Origin: Brevipalpus yothersi
Taxonomy: Eukaryota > Arthropoda > Arachnida > Trombidiformes > Tenuipalpidae
DNA length: 64,000 bases
Assembly: GCA_003956705.1 (NCBI GenBank)
Contig: QZCP01000196.1
Coordinates: 17,009-81,008 of the forward strand
Direction: 5' to 3'
Below are positions 48,827 to 59,675 of the stretch, piece after piece. The notes beneath the pieces were generated by a model. The model was not told the DNA's origin and made no database searches. It saw only the letters and a list, made by a program, of their open reading frames with translations. The position numbers and the translations under genes are program-made. Numbering within the stretch: position 1 is the first letter of the stretch; each line of letters begins with the position of its first letter.

Positions 48827-51209
48827 CTAAGGATATGGAGGAAATTCAAATCCATTGTCTTCCTCTTCTTTACCTTCTTTCTCTTCAACATATTTGCAAT
48901 TAGAGCCACAAAAGCTGTTGCAACAGAGTATGCAGGGCGATGCGATGAGGAAGAGGGGTGATGCGAGCAGTAAAAGTAGGCCAAGACCAGCAAATATTGC
49001 TATCACTTGAGTCCGATGCCATAACACGGAGGGTCTTGAGTGACCAAGCCTATTTTTACACGGTCCTTTGTCATAGTGACGGAGAAAAAAATCATCCTGT
49101 GATGGAAAAAATATAGCGATAAAACAAGAGTAAGTCACAAGAATTATCAGAGACAATAGAAGGTTATAGATTTCTCTTGTTGTCGGAATGATTGCGCTCG
49201 ACGTCGAATAGCCATGAAAGGGAAAATCATCAATTGGATTAGGGGAGATTGGTTTCGTTATTTGTGGTTAAATTCCAATTGGACAGTTCGGTTAATGATT
49301 CTATTGTTTGTTTTTCTATTCTGACTAATGGTGAATGTAGTGTTCAAGTACACTGGTGAAAGAATGATGAATGTGATCATTTTTGGCCTAAAATTCAAGT
49401 GAAAGTTGTGCTCTCGCTGCCTGCACCATGCCATATCCAATCAAGATGACTCCTTTATCATTCTTCTCTATATTAGGAAAGGTGCGGTTTTGTCTGCGAT
49501 AAATGAGCCTCTGCCGTCTTATTAAATTTCCAACTGATAAACAAATCAAATTGGAGAAATGGTTTCGAAGATGTTACTAAAGTTAATAAGAACTAAATTT
49601 TCCTCATCTTTGCTAACACTTTATACTATCCTATTCCTGCCTCTCTTGGCTACTTCATTCATTTCTATTATTCTAGTATCAATATGAAGTCAACAATCAA
49701 TACTCTTTGATTTCTATCTATGATAGGGACAAGGTAATAGAACACCAAGAACATACTGCTCATCATACATAGAGATCCATTTTTTCATCGACATTAGTAT
49801 CTTTCTTTTCCTCCTCTGAACTCCAACTTTGTAATTATATCGTATATACATTAATAAATCAAAGATAATATCAGAAACACAGCTGTAACCACAGTATCTA
49901 TCGGAGATCTGAGTGGGAGAAGAGATTTTCACACGAGGAATTCTGAAGATCAAGAGAATGGGATCTAGACATTCAATTTGATAATCAAGAGCCAATCTTA
50001 AGCTCAATGGAGTCTGGAGACAATTTAGGACTATCCGTGTTTTGGGAGAATGGAAAAGTTCGTATACAAAGTCTGAAACCAAGGTGCTTAGGAAGAGGAC
50101 GCAAATGATAGATCATGAAAGTTAGACTCAATAAGAAGAGATAAGATGACAGAGAAGATGATAGAGTTGATCTTGAAGGTAGTGATGGCGATGTAAAGTC
50201 ATAAAGAATAATTACATACCTCGAGACTATGTAAACAAAACCAACAGAATACATGTTTACATTTGCGACACATCATTTGAGCGCATCCTTCATCACGTTC
50301 AATCCAGACTAAGCAACGTGGACACCGTTTGATATTGGAATCCACATCAGAACCATCCAAGCCATTTGCTCTACTGTCTGAAGCGGCCGAAAGTTCGACT
50401 TCTGAGGAAGATTTGCAAAGTGGCTTATCGTGCCATTTCTTTCGACATGTAGTACAATAGACTTCGTTACATTTGGCGCAGTAAAATGAGCTACGACCAT
50501 CGGTGAGCGATACTTTGGCTGATTTGGTCAATTTTATTGAAAATGCTGCAGATGCAGGTAGTCTGCCAACTGATGGCTTTGTTATTAAACAAATTGTATC
50601 ACAATTAGCCTTTGGACACCATGTACGATTCGGATCTTCATCAACATCCATGATGAGCTTGTACTTTTTATACAGACTATACATTTCATTACCAACTAAC
50701 AATTTTATCTCTTGAGGAGTAAATTTAGCCCCATTAGAGCCACTAGAGCCATTAGTTAGAGCTCTTATCACAGAACCGTTTAAATCTTTCGATTGTTTAC
50801 GGTTTTTGGAGTGGGCACTTCCTCGAAACAATAGTCGATCGGATATACTCCGCTTAGGCTTTTTGAGTGTAACACAATTGGGATCTGGACATACCAGACC
50901 ATTAATATTGTTCTCTTTTATGTTTAAAATTAGATAAGTTCGAAGACAAGTAACACAAAATCGACAGCCACATGATTCAATTGTATGAATCATGTGAGAG
51001 TGAATTTCACAATAGCACAAAGTACACACAATACGAGTGGATTGGTCAAACGTTTCCTCTCCAATATAGCCCGAAGCCGAGCTACTCGGTGAATCCGGTG
51101 AATTTAACATAATTTCAGACTCTTCCAGTGAATTTTGACAATCTTTTGCCCCTTTGTGATCATCTTGATTGATCATCGAAGCACTAGCTGGCCATCTATT
51201 CGTCTCCAT
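48827..51209 (-). CDS. RNF144: RBR E3 ubiquitin ligase, RNF144 type
   Basis: Membrane-anchored RING-between-RING ligase that passes ubiquitin through a cysteine thioester. Exons 51209-50220 and 49096-48827, donor GTATGTAATT and acceptor CCATCACAG, giving 419 residues. RING1 starts at ~62 (CTLCYCEI, CGCRFCVTC, CPDPNC). The IBR is ~178-265 (YKKYKLIMDVDEDPNRTWCP, FYCAKCNEVYCTTCRKKWH). The Rcat/RING2 is ~296-326 (KRCPRCLVWIERDEGCAQMM, then CRKCKHVFCWFC), with Cys309 in the GCAQMMC motif as the predicted catalytic residue. Exon 2 gives the RNF144 hallmark HYDKGPCKNRLGHSRPSV and one hydrophobic segment at ~361-388, followed by a Cys-rich then acidic tail. It has a longer N-terminal tail (~60 residues) and a Ser/Lys-rich insertion between RING1 and IBR that I do not recall in vertebrate RNF144A/B. 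An upstream element resembles those of the next two genes. Confidence 0.95.
49097..50219 (-). other. Intron of the RNF144-like gene
   Basis: 1.12 kb, the largest intron in this gene cluster. No further coding sequence seen; open frames inside it are short and unrecognised. Confidence 0.75.
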
Positions 51210-51346
51210 AGTGTATGTGTGTGTATGTTATTGTTGTGTGTTGAACCAGAAAGTAGAACCAGAATCAAAAATTTACTTGATCTTCTAAAGAAGACGATCA
51301 ACTCTCTAAATCATTTCGAATTTTCAACAATATATTTACACACTAG

Positions 51347-51351
51347 ACGAC

Positions 51352-51382
<31 letters not shown>

Positions 51383-51384
51383 GT
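51347..51384. repeat. (GAT)n trinucleotide repeat
   Basis: About twelve GAT/CGA-type triplets upstream of the RNF144-like start, probably in its 5' UTR or promoter. Confidence 0.93.
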
Positions 51385-51461
51385 GATATTTTTTAATCCC
51401 AATACAACAGATAATAATGTGAATCCATCATAAAATTAAATCTTCACTCATGATGACGAAA

Positions 51462-51570
51462 CGTAAACAACATATTTTTGTTGGCGATCCATATACATAT
51501 ACGTACGCGTATGAGAGCAGAAGAAGAGAGCAAAAAAAATGAGAGAGTAGCGCAGTTGCTGTGAGAAAAG
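51462..51570. repeat. Upstream element 1 (before RNF144-like gene)
   Basis: Starts CGTAAACAACATATTTTTG, then TGGCGATC, TACGCGTA, AGAAGAAGAGAGC, an A-run and GTAGCGCAGTTGCTGTGA. Its left half matches 55229-55260 and its right half matches 53840-53908. It lies ~250-360 bp upstream of the RNF144-like start codon. Confidence 0.75.
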
Positions 51571-51751
51571 TGAGGAGGAGGAGTGAAGAGAAGTGAGAGA
51601 GCAAAGAGTAGTCACAAAGTTACTACGCTTTGAGTAAAGGATAAAGATTAAATTGATCATGTCTTATGAATGAAATAATCGACACATTGTTACTGGCTTG
51701 CTTGAAAAATTCATACTTTTTAATTAACATTTCGAGGCACAATGATAGACA

Positions 51752-53769
51752 TTAAAGCACTTTGTGAGTGAAAATAGCTAGTCTGGATGGATAACCAAGA
51801 AACTTATCCGAAGGAGCTTTGATAATGAAGTCACTCAAGTCGGATCTGGACTCTAACATGAGATTCTGGAAGAAGAAGAGAGCGAATGAGAAATAAAATT
51901 CAATGTGTTTGAGGAATTACTCACTTTTTCATTAGTCAGATGCAACAAGGCTACAAAAGCGATAGGAACGCTGAGATTTTTCGCCATCACGTTCCCTACT
52001 TTATCAGGAAGTTTTTTATACAGATTGGAGAAGGGAAGACATTTCTTACGAGTGATATTTGTGTCAGAATTTGACTCAAATGAAAATGAGAATTCTTTTT
52101 GGACCGTAGGAGATAATTTTTCACATCCCTCAATATTAGCTATAGACCACATTTCCTTTTTCAATTTTAAGATATCTATACTCTTGGCAACTTTCGGGTA
52201 TGGGAGATGAGTTTGAGATATTTTAAAAGGTTCAGCGATCAAATCATCACTAGGATTGGTATCCCCTCCAGGATCCTGAGAAAAACCTTGTGGTGGAAAC
52301 TGATTAGCAGGCGGAAAATCGTATAAATCATAACTGTCATGATGATCTAGACCAGCATCAACTGGTGAATCTCCAACCTCCAACGAAGTGGCTTCAGCAT
52401 CTCCAGCGTGACCATTTGACGTATCAGGTCCAATAACTTTTAAAGCGCTTAAAGTCACATTTTCCTTGAAGAAAAGCTTTAAAAGACTCATTGGATCGTA
52501 AAAAATATCCATTGGTAAGAGTCTTTCAGGCCACTTATTCAGAGTGGAGAATTTTAAGGCAGTATTTGCATCAGTGGCCTCTTTTTCTGGAGGTGGTAGC
52601 GAAAAATCTATCTCTTCAAAATGTGCTCTCGATTTATTGGCACTTCTCGCTGAAACTTGAGATTTTTTTCGTTTTTCTTTAATGAACTGTGGTCCAGCCC
52701 AAGCACCTTCGACGGGTTTATGGAACGGTGTAGTGTAGTCTGATTGCTCATCAACACTAAGCATTTTAAATAAGTAATCACTTGCACTTTCAGCGTCAAG
52801 TTTCACAAGATTTTGGGGTTGATCACCTGCCTTTGACCCTCTTGAAGACATCACTGCATCATCAACAAGATCAGAACATGGAGGACTGATGACAACAGTG
52901 TCATCGATGTGATACTCTTCAAAAATAGTAGATCTATCCATGTCACTGGCATTTCTCATCGTTGATAGAGACACATTCGCATCGGCATCACGGACAAGGA
53001 ATTCGAATTTGGCTAGGGCTGGTACTAGTTGACTTTTGGATTCAATTATAGTTTTCAATTCATTTACCAGTGCTTGCTGATTTTTATCAAAATATTTCGA
53101 AAAATCATCAGGATCGATTGTGAACTTTGTACCTGTTAAAATGAGAAGACCAGTTCCAGCTTGATGATGGAGGTTGGTTGTTAAAAAACTTTTAACATTT
53201 CCAATATCAAAAGTGGTTGATAGCTGATGAAATAATGGATCTGGTGGGACAATACACTCCACAGACTTGATAGAGATTGTGTCCAAGTTAGTTGCAATGG
53301 TTTTTCCTGTTTTTCTTTTTTTTGCTCGATTACCGAGGTCTTTATTGGCCCCTTCTTCATGATCGCCATCAAAAGAACGGCCACCTTTTTCGTTCTCACT
53401 TTTGATGAGAGCAATGTTTAAATCTAAAATGGTGAAATAAAGAACATCAAACTTTAATCACAAGATCAATTTTTTGAGAGAGAAAATAAACTTACATGCA
53501 GCAATTCTGTGAGCTTCATCATAGACATGTTTCACTCGACAACGGTAAATTTTTGATGCCGCGAGAAGAGCAGAACTGACCACTTTAAAGTCCACAAGTT
53601 GTCCAGGTTTAGGTTTAGCCAATAAAGGCATATAATCGATCAACCTCAAATCAAAGGCATTGCTCGGATTTATCTTGTTGTTGACAGATAATTTTACACA
53701 TTGTTCATAAATTTGAATGATATCTTCTTCATTGGCGACCATGGATTGTCGGCCTATCCATGAGTTCAT
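51752..53769 (-). CDS. barr: Condensin complex subunit 2 (CAP-H/barren kleisin), copy 2
   Basis: Kleisin of condensin I. Exons on the minus strand: 53769-53496, 53423-51925, 51865-51752; introns of 72 and 59 bp; 628 residues. It carries all CAP-H blocks: the N-terminal NKINPSNAFDLRLIDYM helix region that contacts SMC2, NATNLDTISIKSVECIVPPD, GAWAGPQFI, LPMDIFYDPMSLLKLF, LIAEPFKISQTHLPYPKVAK, then the winged helix LPDKVGNVMAKNLSVPIAFV with LLHLTNEK and NLMLESRSDLSDFIIK. The last matches the family ending NLKLEGTEDLSDVLV, whereas copy 1 has K in place of S after SDL and then diverges. It also keeps the 28-residue linker (starting EKLSPTVQKEF) that copy 1 lost. On both grounds copy 2 is more likely the parental gene. 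It is followed by the RNF144-like gene and preceded by the ASCC1-like gene, all on the same strand. Confidence 0.95.
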
Positions 53770-53826
53770 TTTGAAAGGTCAGCACAATTAATTTAATCAA
53801 TATTTATTCTAAACACAGACTGGCAC
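51821..53826. repeat. Segmental duplication, member 2 (CAP-H block)
   Basis: Counterpart of 631-2545, about 51 kb away in direct orientation. The block covers the whole gene except the last ~20 codons and reaches only a few dozen bases upstream of the ATG, so little or none of the upstream element at 53832-53908 was copied. Confidence 0.9.
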
Positions 53827-53831
53827 ACATG

Positions 53832-53908
53832 TTATAAACAAATACGCGTAAGAAGAAGAGAGCAAAAAAATGAGAGAAAGAGCAGAGTAGCGCAGTTGTT
53901 GTGAAACT
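53832..53908. repeat. Upstream element 2 (before CAP-H copy 2)
   Basis: Shares TACGCGTA, AGAAGAAGAGAGC followed by an A-run and TGAGAGA, and GTAGCGCAGTTGTTGTGA with 51505-51563. It begins 60 bp upstream of the CAP-H copy 2 start codon. It is missing upstream of copy 1. Confidence 0.75.
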
Positions 53909-54089
53909 GAAAAGCTACACACAAACCCGTACTCATACCCACTGGTCAAATTTGGGTAAACTTTGATTGTACTGTCTTCGATTATCTTCCATATTTTCCT
54001 TGCTGAATAGTCCTCGAAAAGAACAAGATGCACACAAATTCGAATTCATTCAAAACTTACAGTGGCAGTTTTCATTAGCAGCTTCACTT

Positions 54090-54887
54090 CTATGTGTTAG
54101 CCAATTTATCCTGCTTTTGGATTGCGAAATCTATTTTAAAGCGTGGAGAATAGAATCCTGTTTGTTTATCAGTGATTCGAGCAGTGGACAGATGAATTCC
54201 AGGTAAAATTAGATCTTCATTGAATGAGAACTCTGCAAAATCATGCAAAATATTTGTAGAATCGAAAGTAGTTCTCTTGACGTTATATCGACCCCGAGAA
54301 CCAAATCTGCTGTCATCACGCTGTCTTGAATTTCTTTGATTTCTCTGCAAACTGCGAGCTCGAAATGTAGAGTTCATTAGAGTTACATGAAGTTTAACGC
54401 CAGAATCATCTCTATCCATCAGACCAGCCTGAGCGAATCTATCAACTAGATCATTTGCAATTTTTTCAAGTCTTTCTGCCCCTTTGAGAGTAGCGAATAA
54501 GACATGAGTCACCTTTGGATCTTCTCCAAAAAAGCTTACACCTTTCACATTTACCACCAATGGGCCACTTTCCTGAAGATTTTGTGATAGAATTTCGTCA
54601 TAGAATGTACGAAGTACGGTACAAGCTTTCTCCTCCTCTTCATTTGATGTCAAATTAAGAATACCAAAAGTCAAATGAATCTTCTTTGGGTTCTGGAATA
54701 GACTTTCATCAATGTTTGCTGCAGCACAGTTGTTGATATCATTGAGAATACGATCTTTAAAAATTGCAAAGCTGGATAGTACCAATTCGTTGGTAAATGG
54801 AATTGATAAAAAATGGGTGAAAGGGCCTCCTTTTTTCGTTCTCAATGCTTGACCAGTAACAGTTCTCGATGCAATACTAGCAGCCAT
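54090..54887 (-). CDS. ASCC1: ASCC1-like 2H phosphoesterase-domain protein
   Basis: Resembles the C-terminal AKAP7/2H phosphoesterase domain of activating signal cointegrator 1 complex subunit 1, a partner in ASCC-linked transcription and alkylation-damage repair. Single exon of 265 residues; an in-frame TAA precedes the ATG by 9 nt, which supports this start. The family block THFLSIPF is followed by IDESLFQNPKKIHLTFG. The two 2H motifs are H71-L-T73 and H167-V-T169 (KLHVTLMN), the paired His residues of the fold. FDSTNILHDFAEF is the later conserved strand. The N-terminal KH domain of vertebrate ASCC1 is absent; only ~22 residues precede the 2H domain. A basic Arg/Asn/Ser insert (RSLQRNQRNSRQRDDSRFG) sits after the second motif. 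Another 2H family member is possible, but the QNPKKIHLT block favours ASCC1. Confidence 0.87.
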   Translation of the reverse strand: MAASIASRTVTGQALRTKKGGPFTHFLSIPFTNELVLSSFAIFKDRILNDINNCAAANIDESLFQNPKKIHLTFGILNLTSNEEEEKACTVLRTFYDEILSQNLQESGPLVVNVKGVSFFGEDPKVTHVLFATLKGAERLEKIANDLVDRFAQAGLMDRDDSGVKLHVTLMNSTFRARSLQRNQRNSRQRDDSRFGSRGRYNVKRTTFDSTNILHDFAEFSFNEDLILPGIHLSTARITDKQTGFYSPRFKIDFAIQKQDKLANT

Positions 54888-55228
54888 AACACAATATTAA
54901 TCAAATAGATCTCGATAGATTTCAATTAATTAACACTGATAGATCCACATTCCATAAATAAGTTCCTTGTTGGCAAAATCTGTACACAAACACGCTGAAA
55001 AACGAGATCGAAATTGTAGTTTGACAATCTTATGCTTGTTAACCGCTGAAATGATAATAATTGTTATCTAATTCTGCTGCAACTAAACCAAAAAGGCCGT
55101 TGGTGAATTTCGTGGCACAGATGATGAGCTGATGGATCTCTTTTTTTCGTTCTTGATTGATGATCTTAAATTTTAAAGCATAAACAAAACAAAAATGATT
55201 ATATTCCAACGTGAAAATTTTTTACCAA

Positions 55229-55325
55229 GTAAACAACATATTTTTGCTGGCGATCAATATGTACATAACGTTATACACGCATATGTATGAACAAGAGAGC
55301 AAGAGAACGAGTGAGAAAGAGAGAG
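55229..55325. repeat. Upstream element 3 (before ASCC1-like gene)
   Basis: Shares AGTAAACAACATATTTTTG, TGGCGATC and ATAT with 51463-51495, then a similar ACGCATATG, GAGAGCAAGAG stretch. Lies ~340-440 bp upstream of the ASCC1-like start codon. Confidence 0.7.
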
Positions 55326-55577
55326 AGAGAGAGTGAGAGCCCGAATCATAGAGGATTATTAAAAAAATCAATTTTTCCCAATTAAGGGATCACGGAAACA
55401 ATCGGTCACATTATCAAAAGCATACCACAACCTTACCATATGAAGAATTTAAAATTTAAAATTCTCTAAATTAAAATCTAGACGTTTGTTGATCAGCCCG
55501 AAATGCCAGCTTTTATTGCGTGACTTAGATTGTTGATGTCATGAGACTCACTCAACAGATGGCACCTTGATTACCGG

Positions 55578-55634
55578 ATATTCGATATATCGAATATTCG
55601 ATTAAATGTTCTAGAACTAGAACTAGAACTAGAA
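55578..55634. repeat. 20-bp palindrome and (CTAGAA)4 tandem repeat
   Basis: ATATTCGATATATCGAATAT at 55578-55597 equals its own reverse complement. It is followed 13 bp later by four perfect CTAGAA hexamers at 55611-55634. Located ~330 bp before the SYK-like start codon. Confidence 0.93.
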
Positions 55635-55964
55635 CCGGCAATCCTGAAATCCTGGAATCGACATGCTCGAACTTTGTGTGAGTCTTTCTTTCTCACTCTT
55701 TAACTCTCTTCTTCTTCTTCTCTCTCTGTCTCTCTGTCTCTCTCTCTTTGAACGACGAAAGAAGAAAAGTCGATCACTAAATTGAAGAGTGGTGAAACAC
55801 AAAGGCTGAATGTATTCCATGGATGCTATGTGTGAGTGCGTTCATCTTTTGGATTCTTCCAACAACAATAACTACTGATATCGTTTTGCAACTGCTGTTG
55901 GGTTGTTGTTCGTATACATAAAAATAGATTATTGCGTCATTCGTTCGTGTTCTTCCCGAAAAAC

Positions 55965-56704
55965 ATGTCCATAACAGCTGCCGAAGATATCGAAGAGGAC
56001 ACATGTGATTTTTACTTCGGCAACATATCTCGTGAGACAGCCGAATACATTTTGTGGGATAAAGGATGTGTTGATTCCATGTTTTTATTGAGAAAATCAA
56101 ACTCGGACTACGTTCTATCACTTTGTTATCAGAAGAGGTAAATTGTTTTTGCTCAATTTTTCGAAGTTTTGGAGAAATTTTCAGATGAATTTCCAGCAAA
56201 GAGGTGGAAACCCAGAAGTTGAGAGTATCTAGTTATTTTTTCTTAATCTTTCATCCTTTTTCTCTTTAGTATACTCCACTATCGAATATCTCGACTTGCC
56301 ACGGGTGAAGTGATTCTCCATGGATTAGAAACTCAAAAGTTCTCCAGTATTGATTCCTTACTGGAAGGAGTCGAAGGACTAGCAACCAAACCATGTGTAC
56401 CTTGTGAACGTTCTAGTGGATGGCAATTGCCACCAACATATTGGGGACTTACAGTGGCTGAGATACGAGCAGCTGTGATCAAAAAATCACACGAATGGGG
56501 TTTTGCTGATTCACTGGTCACATTTCCAATTGAATACCTATCCCTCGGAAATGATGACTACAATCGCTGCCTTTTGACCGAAGTGACCAAATCATTGATC
56601 AATAAGACACTCCACGAAATTCAACCCTGGTATCATGGCAAGTTGACTCGATTAGAGGCAGAGAAATGCCTTGAGGAGAGTGGACACAAAGAAGGAAAAT
56701 TCTT
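55965..56704 (+). CDS. SYK: SYK/ZAP-70-family tyrosine kinase, N-terminal tandem SH2 part
   Basis: Cytoplasmic tyrosine kinase family that binds doubly phosphorylated ITAM tails through two SH2 domains. Two exons are visible, 55965-56137 and 56270-56704, joined in phase (GTAAATTG...CTCTTTAG). N-SH2 (~16-105): FYFGNISRETAEYIL, then FLLRKS with Arg43 as the phosphotyrosine-binding FLVR arginine, and LHYRIS. An inter-SH2 helical stretch of about 70 residues follows. C-SH2 begins at ~177 with PWYHGKLTRLEAEKCL, and exon 2 ends in EGKFL at donor GTAAGT. The direct N-SH2/linker/C-SH2 order without ankyrin repeats excludes Shark. The rest of C-SH2 and the kinase domain are not found in the following 7.3 kb and should lie to the right. 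ATG 55965 is chosen because the domain starts 15 residues later. Confidence 0.85.
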
Positions 56705-57752
56705 GTAAGTAACAAGATCCTTATTGAATGTGCATGACTTTCCTCTCGTCAATTCTATAAAATAGAAGGGAAACCTATGTGAATTTTCCATCCAGCTTTA
56801 GAGCTCAGACGACGATCAATCTCATGGAAATCTAAAAATTCTCCTACCTTGAGCTACATATTTCCCCAGACAAAATCGAGGCATGCACTCTGGAAAGTTT
56901 ATTTGCCTGGCCCATTCAGATATCTTGAGCTTACTTGCACTACACATTTCATTTCGAATCCATGTAGAGTACTTCAAATGTGAGCATAGTTAAGCCTATC
57001 AACAGGCAGTCATTGAGTCAAAACGTAATCGAGGACAGTTGAATGCGTTCTTCACAGTGACTATTGAATTCATTATGTTCTCAATGATGGAAGACCCCTA
57101 GAATTAATCCACCCGTTGATGACGATAGTGATTGAGGGGGTTATTGAAGGTGAATTGTGCGTTAAAAAAGTTTGTTTGAATAGTGAATGAATCTTAGCGA
57201 AGAATCGTTGGCACCATTAAAATATATCAAATGGATAGATTGATGAGAATAGCAACCGCTTTGAAAAGATCTTTCATGAAGAGAATACAGTTTTATTGAT
57301 ACTTTATTCACTGTCTATTGATCTCCGGCCTAGGGATTGTTCATTTCTTCAGGATCCATCCACCCCCACTTCCGAGCACATCGCATTAATAATCATGGTG
57401 AGGATCATGATGTGGATGCAAGTTGATACTATTCAAATATTTCGCTTCTCATCGCTCCAGGAAACGAATGAATTCAAGCATAGAATAAATTTGAATTCTC
57501 ATCTTCTTTTCAAAGAAAAAGTAGCGAAAATATTCCAACCGCCCACTTTCTCTTAACTCACTTACTTGCCTCTATTTTTACATGAGCCATAGCATACTTT
57601 CATTCTTTTCCCCTTCCTTATTCATGTTCATCTCAATCGGAGTGCATTAGAATTGAAGGTAAAAATTCCCGCAAATAAATGCTCATTCCTTTGCTTACTA
57701 CCTGAACAAGTGAGATTATTACTTATGCATTCAATTTTTTTCCTCTTTCAAA

Positions 57753-57799
<47 letters not shown>

Positions 57800-59058
57800 T
57801 CTCTTTACTTAGCCTCTCATTATCCTTCATCTTACCTCCTATTCTTCATATTTTTTCTCCTCTTCCATGTAAACATCTCTCGTCTCTCATTCCATCATCA
57901 TTTTGAACTGCTTCCATATCCTAACAACTGTACTTTCCCTCTGCGAACATTGTATCATTAACCACAGCGTCAGTTTGTGGATTGAATGAGAATGCAAAGC
58001 TCTAACCGTTGAAAACATCCTCCTCAAATGATGCTCAGAAGAGTGTGTGATTTAATCGAGTCTAGTAGAGATAGAGATAGTGAGAATTCTTCTGACCCAT
58101 GATTGAATACACATTCATGATCAGCTTCCCTTCAAGCTCTCTGGTACGACACTTAGGAGAAAATTTTCTGATTAAACGTCGCGGTCACATGCAGTTTCAT
58201 TGGAATCGTTCTCTTTAAAAATTATGACCCCTGAGCATGTGAGTTCAATTTCTTGAGTTTTCACTTAAATGGAAAAAATTGAGGACAAGTTTCATCCTTT
58301 TCCTTCAACATGATTGAGACCATTCTCCTCTTATTCCATTAGAATTCAGCCACAGTGAATGATGCAATGGACATTGCAGAGAATTGCCAAAGCTTGCGAA
58401 GTAAACTCATGATATCGAGATATTCGAAACCTGTGTGCTGGTTTTACAATTTTTCTAACATTATACACAATCCATCGAAATTTGGCCTGCATTTTGGATT
58501 CAATTTTCCAATTTATTCTCAGTTCTTTACAATTTTATTAGATTCAGATTTTCTATTGAAAAATTTTCCATCGAGCAAAAAAGCTAGACAGTTCTTGATC
58601 AGAGATTCCACCGTAGAAGCAGTCTTTCTCGAGGAACTGGTAGAGTATGAAAAAACCGCACTTGGCTGGTGTTTAGTGCCATCCGCATTCACTTACATGT
58701 ATGATAGACAAGTTACATCAAATTCTATCGGCAAATACATTGTTTCTGTTCCTAGATCCTAGACTCAGCGTGCTAGACTATACACTTTTCGTTGGCAAGA
58801 TTGAGCCATTAATCGAACTGACAAGTTCTAGATGTTAGTACATAATCACTCTTGGTGAAATGCAGAAAGAAAAGAATGGAAGGATCCAGAGTGAAGGAAA
58901 AATGATGTGAAACAGGCTTTAGAGAAAGAGGGAAAGTCATGGTATCGATTTGATGAATCGATCATATCGATTTATATGTCACTTCTATCGAATAGAGAAT
59001 GGGTTGAGCATTTTCTATTCTTTAAAGAGTAGGAAGAGAAAGAGAAAGAGAGAGAAGG

Positions 59059-59194
59059 AGAGAGAGAGAGAGAGAGAGAGAAAACAACGAAAATAGGAGA
59101 ACGTGAAGTCAAGAGGTCTTGAGTGGAAAAGGTGACGCTTTTTCCTTCTTTTCCAGCTTTATTTGATTCACTTACACTTATTTGCATTGGACAG

Positions 59195-59240
<46 letters not shown>
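59059..59240. repeat. GA tract and CT tract forming an inverted pair
   Basis: GA run at about 59059-59081 and CT run at 59199-59240, separated by ~117 bp. The two can pair over at least 20 bp in single-stranded DNA or RNA. Confidence 0.85.
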
Positions 59241-59243
<3 letters not shown>

Positions 59244-59605
59244 GCTTTAGATTCGATCCCATAACAATCTATGTGTGAATAGAAGAATGAAAAGATTTTT
59301 CTTTCATCGGCTCAGAAAAATAAGGATAGAGAAAAAGAGACTTTTGAAGAGAAAAAAATAAAGCTGAATTCATCAAATTCAATTTCATCTTGATGCCAGG
59401 AATACGCTCGGAACTTACATTTTTTTGCTGATAGATTTCCAATAAAAAAATATATTTCTCACATATACACATAAATAATATTCAATGGGTTAAAGATAGT
59501 TTAACTTATAATAATTTTCACATTCATTCTATTCTCATGCTACTTGCTCATTCACTTGCTCGTCGAATGAACATTCAATGTGTGTGTCCTCACGAATGAA
59601 AAAGA

Positions 59606-59610
<5 letters not shown>

Positions 59611-59672
<62 letters not shown>
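59611..59672. repeat. (GA)n microsatellite
   Basis: Pure GA run of ~62 bp. Confidence 0.97.

Positions 59673-59675
<3 letters not shown>

Larger units (their letters stand above)
54888..55964. promoter_or_regulatory. Divergent promoter region ASCC1-like / SYK-like
   Basis: Roughly 1.1 kb between two divergent start codons. It contains upstream element 3 (55229-55325), a GA run, a 20-bp palindrome (55578-55597) and four CTAGAA units (55611-55634). No coding sequence is recognised. Confidence 0.55.

Noticed and set aside
58355..58762. 135-codon open frame in the presumed SYK intron
   Set aside because: No family resemblance, no fitting splice acceptor, and the amino-acid composition looks like translated AT-rich DNA. 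It does not continue the C-SH2 domain.
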